Part shown: positions 40,783-45,320 of the stretch, in pieces
How positions within the stretch are numbered: the stretch's first letter is position 1
Layout: each line of letters opens with the position of its first letter
Assembly: GCA_013289985.1 (NCBI GenBank)
Contig: JABCYW010000040.1
Span: forward strand, 1-45,320
Direction: 5' to 3'
Source: Betaproteobacteria bacterium
Lineage (GTDB): Bacteria; Pseudomonadota; Gammaproteobacteria; Burkholderiales; Burkholderiaceae_C
DNA length: 45,320 bases
The notes under the pieces: generated by a model
Databases searched by the model: none
What the model saw: only the letters and a program-made list of their open reading frames with translations
Told to the model about the DNA's origin: nothing
Program-made: the position numbers and the translations under genes

Positions 40783-42429
40783 TCAGCCGCGCACGGCCAG
40801 GGTGTAGCCGGTGGCGCTCTTGGGCTGGTCGTAGACGCCGTAGTCGCAGCTGAAGACCGTCCAGGCGGCGCTGGGGTCGCTGGCATCGGTGCTGGACGTC
40901 CAGTAGTACTGCAGCGTGATGAACTGGTCGAACACCACGGCCGCCGAGGGCACGCCGACGTCGGCGCTGGTCCACGCGGTGTCGAAGAAGTCGGCCTGGT
41001 TGTTCAGCGCGCGGTCGGCCAGGCTGGCCATCTCCTTGCGATTGGGCATGCGCCACGCGCCCGCGCTCGATCCGTCGCTCAGGCCGCACTGGCCGCTGGC
41101 GAGCGCGCGCGCGGCGGCCACCGACGTGCTCCAGTCGCCGCTCAGGCAGTCGGCCTTCTTCAGCCAGACGAGCCCGGTGACGGCGTCGGTGAGCGTGCCG
41201 TCGCCGTGGTCCAGCATGCGCGGATACGGGACGGCGACGCCCGAACGCAGCGAGCCGTCGTCGCCGGCGGCGTAGGGCACGTAGAAGCCGGTGGCCTGCA
41301 GCTTCACCGCGCCGCCGCTGCCGCCGCGCACCGCCCACACGCCGAGGCTGCTGGACGCCTTCAGGTTGCCGACGCCGTCGTTGACGTAGCGGCCGTCGTT
41401 CATGCGGATGGCCCACGCGTTCGGCGATCCGGCCTCGCCGCCGTAGTAGCTGGTGGACGTCCAGTAGGCCGTGCCGGCCACGTTGGCGAACGGGCTGCCC
41501 GGCGTGATCGCGGGGCTGGCGGCCGACTCGTCGACGATGCTCTCGAGCTCCCACTGGTTGGGCAGCCGCCACTGGCCGGCGGCCGATCCGTCGGCGAGGC
41601 CGCAGGCGCCCGCGGCCAGGTGGTTCACGGCGGCCAGCGCGGCCGCCCAGTTCGCCGGGGCGAGGCAGCCCGCGTCCCTGAGCCACACCAGGCCCGTGAG
41701 CGTGTCGCTGACCGAGCCGTCGTGGTTGTCGACGTAGCGGGTCGCGGGCCAGGCCACGCCGGAGTGCATCGCGGCGTCGTCGCCGGCGGCGTAGCTCTGC
41801 GCCTGCCCGCTGGAGGCCAGGCGCACCTGCGCGTTCGCGGCGTCGTGGGCGATGAAGTCGCCGTCGCTCACCGACCCGTTGGCGACCGACTCGAAGTTCA
41901 GCACCGTGACGATGTAGGCCGAGCCCATGCCCGGGTTCGTGAACTGGCCGGTGTAGTCCGCGCGGGTGGCGGTGGCGCCGCCCGGCGTGAACCAGTTGCT
42001 GGCGGGTGCGTACCACTGCTGGCTGGACCCGGCGACGCCCGCCTGGCCGCCCATCGCCGGCTCGAACGCGTAGCCCGCCTTGGTGACCCAGAACTGGTAG
42101 TTGACCGTGCACGAGTCGGTGCACGAGGTGCCCAGCTGCGAGAAGGCGTAGCGGCCGCTGGCGTCGGTGGTGGTCGTCGCGAACGTGCTGTTGGTGTTGG
42201 TGTTGAAGGCGATCACCGTGGCGCCCGCCAGCGGGCCGCCGCCGGAGGTGACGTTGCCGGCGAACGTGTTCGTCGGCGGCGGCAGGCCGGGGTCGGTGTT
42301 GCCGCCGCTGCTGCTGCCGCCGCCTCCGCCGCAGGCCGCCAGGACGCCGGTACAGGCCAGTGCGAGGCCCCAGCTGCCGGAGCGACGAGGGCGGGGAGTC
42401 GTGGACGGCGGGGGCGGGAAAGGGCTCAT
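40783..42429 (-). CDS. Lipoprotein with two DUF1566 (Lcl C-terminal) repeats
   Basis: This 548-residue lipoprotein has lipobox LAAC (Cys33) followed by a Gly/Ser linker. A carboxypeptidase-regulatory-like beta domain (about 55–110: NTFAGNVTSGGGPLAGATVI) comes next. Two DUF1566 domains of about 160 residues complete it. Each shows the family phrase DxxTGLVWLxxAxC, then WRLPNxxEL or WRMPNxxEM and YWTSTS or YWTSST. DUF1566 occurs in surface proteins such as the Legionella collagen-like adhesin Lcl, so surface display and adhesion are possible. The ATG at 42429 is best placed for the signal; no strong ribosome site. Divergent from the DUF3500 gene. Confidence 0.85.
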   Translation of the reverse strand: MSPFPPPPSTTPRPRRSGSWGLALACTGVLAACGGGGGSSSGGNTDPGLPPPTNTFAGNVTSGGGPLAGATVIAFNTNTNSTFATTTTDASGRYAFSQLGTSCTDSCTVNYQFWVTKAGYAFEPAMGGQAGVAGSSQQWYAPASNWFTPGGATATRADYTGQFTNPGMGSAYIVTVLNFESVANGSVSDGDFIAHDAANAQVRLASSGQAQSYAAGDDAAMHSGVAWPATRYVDNHDGSVSDTLTGLVWLRDAGCLAPANWAAALAAVNHLAAGACGLADGSAAGQWRLPNQWELESIVDESAASPAITPGSPFANVAGTAYWTSTSYYGGEAGSPNAWAIRMNDGRYVNDGVGNLKASSSLGVWAVRGGSGGAVKLQATGFYVPYAAGDDGSLRSGVAVPYPRMLDHGDGTLTDAVTGLVWLKKADCLSGDWSTSVAAARALASGQCGLSDGSSAGAWRMPNRKEMASLADRALNNQADFFDTAWTSADVGVPSAAVVFDQFITLQYYWTSSTDASDPSAAWTVFSCDYGVYDQPKSATGYTLAVRG

Positions 42430-42634
42430 GCAGCTTCTACGGCCGCGCGGCGGCGGGCGCGAGGGTCGCCTGCGGGGCGGGCGTGAACAAAGTGGCGGTC
42501 GCGGTGCCCGTGACGCGGGCCCGGCCCGGCTCGGCCGTACATGTTGTCCGCGCCGACACGAAGTGGCGATATCCGTGCCAACTCCGTTCGCCACCATGCG
42601 TGCCATGTTCAACGGAGCCAGTGCGGAGGCGCGC

Positions 42635-44098
42635 ATGCGTGCAAGAGTCGTGAGTGGAGTGGTGGCCGTTTCCCTGGCCGCCGTCGTCGCGTTGGCGACC
42701 GGTTGCGGCGGCGGTTCCTCGTCGTCATCGAGTTCCGGATCGAGCAGCACGGTGTCGGCGCCGACGATCACGGTGCAGCCGGTCTCGCAGTCGGTGTCCG
42801 CGGGCAGCGCCGTGACGCTGTCGGTGACGGCCACCGGCGACGGCACGCTCGCCTACCAGTGGTACAAGGCCTCCGCGGCCATCTCGGGCGCCACGTCGTC
42901 CAGCTACGCCATCGCCAGCGCCGCCAGCAGCGACGCCGGCAGCTACGACGTGGTCGTCACCAACAGCGGCGGCAGCACCACCAGCAGCACGGCCACGCTC
43001 ACCGTGGGCACCACCACGGCGGCGTCGTGCGATACCACCTACGTCGACAGCGTGCTGGGCGCGGTCTCCACGCTCGAGACGGCGCTCGGCGGCAGCCTGA
43101 CGTCGTCCACGCTCTACGACTCGTCCACGTACACGACCGCGCAGCGCAACGTCTACAAGACCGACTGGTCGAACCTGCCGCCGGGCGCGCTGTCGTTCAG
43201 CCGTCCAGGCATCACGCTGGCCAGCGTGACGACGACGGCGCAGATCGCGGCCTTCAACGCGCTCGCCAAGGCGGCGCTCAGCACGCAGGGCTACGCCGAC
43301 TTCCAGGGCGTGCTGGCCGCCGACGACTACCTCGGCTACACCAAGAACGCCAGCGGCTACGGCGCCGACCTGTACCACGTCGCGTTCGTCGGCACCCCGT
43401 CCGAGACCGGCGCGTGGACGCTGATGCTGGGCGGCCACCACATGGCCTTCAACATCACCTTCAACAGCGGCTGCTCGTACCCGACGCCACACCACATCGG
43501 CGTGGAACCGCGCACCGCGTTCACGTCGAACACCCACACGTCGAACAACTGGTACGACGCCGGCTCGTACACGGTGCTGGCGAACAAGGCCGCCGCGATG
43601 CTGGCCGTGTTCGGCGGCCTGGACAGCACGTCGCTCAGCAGCGCCTTCCTCAGCGGCCAGACCTTCTCGGACATCCTGATCGGCCCGGTCGAGGCCGACA
43701 CCGGCAGCTACTCCACGGTCACGACCAGGTTCAACGCCATCGCCAGCAGCAGCACCCGCGGCGTGCTGGTGTCCGGCCTCACGAGCACGCAGCAGGCGCT
43801 GGTGACCGCGGCGATCACGCAGTTCACCGGCGACTACGACAGCGCCACGGCCGCGCGCCTGCTCTCCGACTACCAGGCCGGCTACGCGAGCACCTACGTG
43901 GCGTGGGCGAACTCCGCGGGAACCTACTCCAGCAGCGGACCGGACGTGTCGTCCAACGGCACGTACATGCGCATCGACGGCCCGCGCGTGTGGATCGAGA
44001 TCGCGGTGCAGAACGGCATCGTGATCCAGAGCCAGACGCACTACCACATGATGTTCCGCGACAAGACCTACGACTACTACGACCAGTTGGCCGACTGA
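42635..44098 (+). CDS. DUF3500 lipoprotein with Ig-like domain
   Basis: This 487-residue protein has lipobox ATGC (Cys24), a Ser-rich linker, and an Ig-like domain at about 42–123 (PTITVQPVSQSVSAGSAVTL; then LAYQWYKAS and SDAGSYDVVVTNSGG). A C-terminal DUF3500 domain runs from about 140 to the end. Conserved histidine-rich phrases are LMLGGHHMAFNITF, TPHHIGVEP and TQTHYHMMFRD; the paired histidines suggest metal binding. The function of DUF3500 is unknown. GGAGG at 42625–42629 fixes the ATG at 42635; two ATGs just upstream lack such a site. The 205-base gap before it holds no gene. The HupE-like gene follows after seven bases. Confidence 0.88.
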   Translation: MRARVVSGVVAVSLAAVVALATGCGGGSSSSSSSGSSSTVSAPTITVQPVSQSVSAGSAVTLSVTATGDGTLAYQWYKASAAISGATSSSYAIASAASSDAGSYDVVVTNSGGSTTSSTATLTVGTTTAASCDTTYVDSVLGAVSTLETALGGSLTSSTLYDSSTYTTAQRNVYKTDWSNLPPGALSFSRPGITLASVTTTAQIAAFNALAKAALSTQGYADFQGVLAADDYLGYTKNASGYGADLYHVAFVGTPSETGAWTLMLGGHHMAFNITFNSGCSYPTPHHIGVEPRTAFTSNTHTSNNWYDAGSYTVLANKAAAMLAVFGGLDSTSLSSAFLSGQTFSDILIGPVEADTGSYSTVTTRFNAIASSSTRGVLVSGLTSTQQALVTAAITQFTGDYDSATAARLLSDYQAGYASTYVAWANSAGTYSSSGPDVSSNGTYMRIDGPRVWIEIAVQNGIVIQSQTHYHMMFRDKTYDYYDQLAD

Positions 44099-44105
44099 GG
44101 AGCCG

Positions 44106-45320
44106 ATGATGTCCGTCCACCTCGCAAGCCTGACGCGCGGCTGGCGCGTCGCGCGGACCTTGCTGCTGGCCCTCGCCTTCGCGGCCGCGGGCGGACGCGC
44201 CGGCGCGCACGACGTGCCGCCCAGCGTCGTGATGCTGGACATCGGCCGTCGCGCGATCGGCGTGGAGATGCAGTTGCCGCTGGGCGAGCTCGGCGCGGCG
44301 CTGTCGCTGCCGCTCGCGAGCCAGCCGCTGACGACGGTCACGGACGACGGCCCGCGCATCGAGCAGTACGTGCGCGAGCACTTCGCGATCCGCGGCCGCA
44401 ACGGCCAGGGCTGGACGATGCATCTCGGCGCCCCGGAGCTCAGGAGGACGTCCAACGCGAACTGGACCAGCAACGACTGGCTGGTGCTGCACGCCTCCGT
44501 CGAGGCGCCGGCCGGCGCCTCGACGGAGGTGTTCGCGCTGGAGGACTCGGTGATCATCGAGCGCGTGCTGTCGCATCGGGCGATGGTGTACGTGCGGCGC
44601 GACGTGCGCAATTCGCTGCTCGGCGACCATCCGATGCTGATCGCCACCACCGGCTTCGGTGGCACGCGCGTGGAGGTGGACGGCTCGGGCGGCAGCTGGT
44701 GGCAGGGCGCACGCCACCTGTTTTCGCTTGGCCTGCACCACATCGCCGCGGGCACCGACCACATGCTGTTCCTGCTGGCCCTGCTGCTGCCCGCGCCGCT
44801 GCTCGCGTCGCGGGTGGCCGGGCGGGCGCGCTGGGGCGCGCCGCGCACGCTGCGCGCGAGCGTGCGCGCGATCGTCGGCGTGGCGAGCGGGTTCACCGTG
44901 GGGCATTCCATCAGCCTCGCGCTGGCGGCCTGCGGCGTGGTGGACCTGCCCACGCGGGCCGTCGAGATCGGGGTGGCGCTGTCCATTCTCGTCTCCGCGC
45001 TGCACGCATGGCGGCCGCTGTTCGCGGGCAAGGAACTCTGGATCGCGTCCGCGTTCGGCCTGGTCCACGGACTGGCGTTCGCCGAGGTGCTGTCGGGCCT
45101 CGACTTCGACGGCGCCACGCTGGCGCTGAGCCTGCTGGGCTTCAACCTGGGCATCGAGGCCATGCAGCTGGCCGTGATCGCCGCCATCCTGCCGCTGCTG
45201 CTGTGGCTGGCCACGACGCGCCACTACGCCCTGGTGCGCACGGCCGGCGCGGCGTTCGCGGCCGCGTGCGCGCTCGGCTGGGTCGCGCAGCGCGCGTTCG
45301 CGTGGCCCAATCCGCTGACC
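44106..45320 (+). CDS. HupE/UreJ family membrane protein (3' end outside the window)
   Basis: 405 codons are present and the frame is still open at the right edge. After a signal peptide (ending near GAHD, residue 35) comes a periplasmic domain of about 165 residues. The HupE/UreJ_2 membrane domain follows, with its metal-type motif HH-x5-DHMLF (His211, His212, Asp218, His219), FTVGHSISLALA and FGLVHGLAFAE. HupE and UreJ relatives are linked to nickel or cobalt transport; the metal here is unknown. The ATG at 44109 is better spaced from GAGGAG (44097–44102) than the one at 44106 and may be the true start. It is coupled to the DUF3500 gene. Confidence 0.87.
   Translation, partial: MMSVHLASLTRGWRVARTLLLALAFAAAGGRAGAHDVPPSVVMLDIGRRAIGVEMQLPLGELGAALSLPLASQPLTTVTDDGPRIEQYVREHFAIRGRNGQGWTMHLGAPELRRTSNANWTSNDWLVLHASVEAPAGASTEVFALEDSVIIERVLSHRAMVYVRRDVRNSLLGDHPMLIATTGFGGTRVEVDGSGGSWWQGARHLFSLGLHHIAAGTDHMLFLLALLLPAPLLASRVAGRARWGAPRTLRASVRAIVGVASGFTVGHSISLALAACGVVDLPTRAVEIGVALSILVSALHAWRPLFAGKELWIASAFGLVHGLAFAEVLSGLDFDGATLALSLLGFNLGIEAMQLAVIAAILPLLLWLATTRHYALVRTAGAAFAAACALGWVAQRAFAWPNPLT

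Noticed and set aside
1-45320. tRNA, rRNA, CRISPR arrays, insertion sequences and phage genes
   Set aside because: None could be recognised: no cloverleaf with a TTCGA-type arm in a gap, no regular spacer arrays and no transposase, integrase or capsid motifs.

Overview
The window is GC-rich, densely packed bacterial chromosome. It reads as a betaproteobacterium of the order Burkholderiales. The signs are the hda–HAD–pcnB–folK gene order, a polyhydroxyalkanoate phasin gene, a LexA-controlled dnaE2, and the style of the proteins throughout. The order is inferred from these features. Genus and species cannot be fixed from sequence alone. I see no tRNA, rRNA, CRISPR array, transposase, integrase or plasmid replication gene.

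Region 1 (1–947) holds the start of a leftward gene and a TMEM175-type channel gene. Region 2 (954–13560) is the most distinctive part: a chromosomal type IVb pilus cluster of the R64/IncI1 thin-pilus kind. Running rightward it encodes a three-part VirB9-like/OmpA-like/TcpQ protein, a small TcpQ protein, PilN secretin, PilO, PilP, PilQ assembly ATPase, PilR platform protein, PilS pilin and PilV tip protein. Facing it on the minus strand are a lytic transglycosylase and a second PilT/DotB-like ATPase. No prepilin peptidase (PilU) and no shufflon recombinase lie in the window. A decayed 3' end of a grpB-like gene sits between pilV and the second ATPase gene, which suggests the cluster was assembled by recombination.

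Region 3 (13688–17550) is a run of small genes: a two-helix membrane peptide, a PaaI-type thioesterase, a NIPSNAP protein, a lysine-rich small protein, a DUF3565 protein, a lipoprotein, two membrane proteins (one of the ICMT type) and a truncated GNAT-like frame. Region 4 (17660–24485) holds a perfect LexA box, dnaE2 without imuA/imuB beside it, a periplasmic Sel1-repeat protein and yaaA. It suits a DNA-damage and oxidative-stress neighbourhood.

Region 5 (24675–36219) is largely housekeeping: a prolyl-4-hydroxylase-like oxygenase, a diguanylate cyclase, rhlE, murJ, a SirB1/transglutaminase-TPR protein, and the tightly coupled series AI-2E-type permease–hda–HAD phosphatase–pcnB–folK with ATGA overlaps. 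Region 6 (36242–40740) has the DUF47–pit phosphate uptake pair, an MFS exporter divergent from a LysR regulator, and phaP. The phaP promoter carries two near-identical pseudo-palindromes exactly 30 bp apart. Region 7 (40783–end) encodes secreted or envelope proteins: a lipoprotein with two DUF1566 repeats, an Ig-like/DUF3500 lipoprotein, and a HupE/UreJ-type membrane protein cut by the window end.
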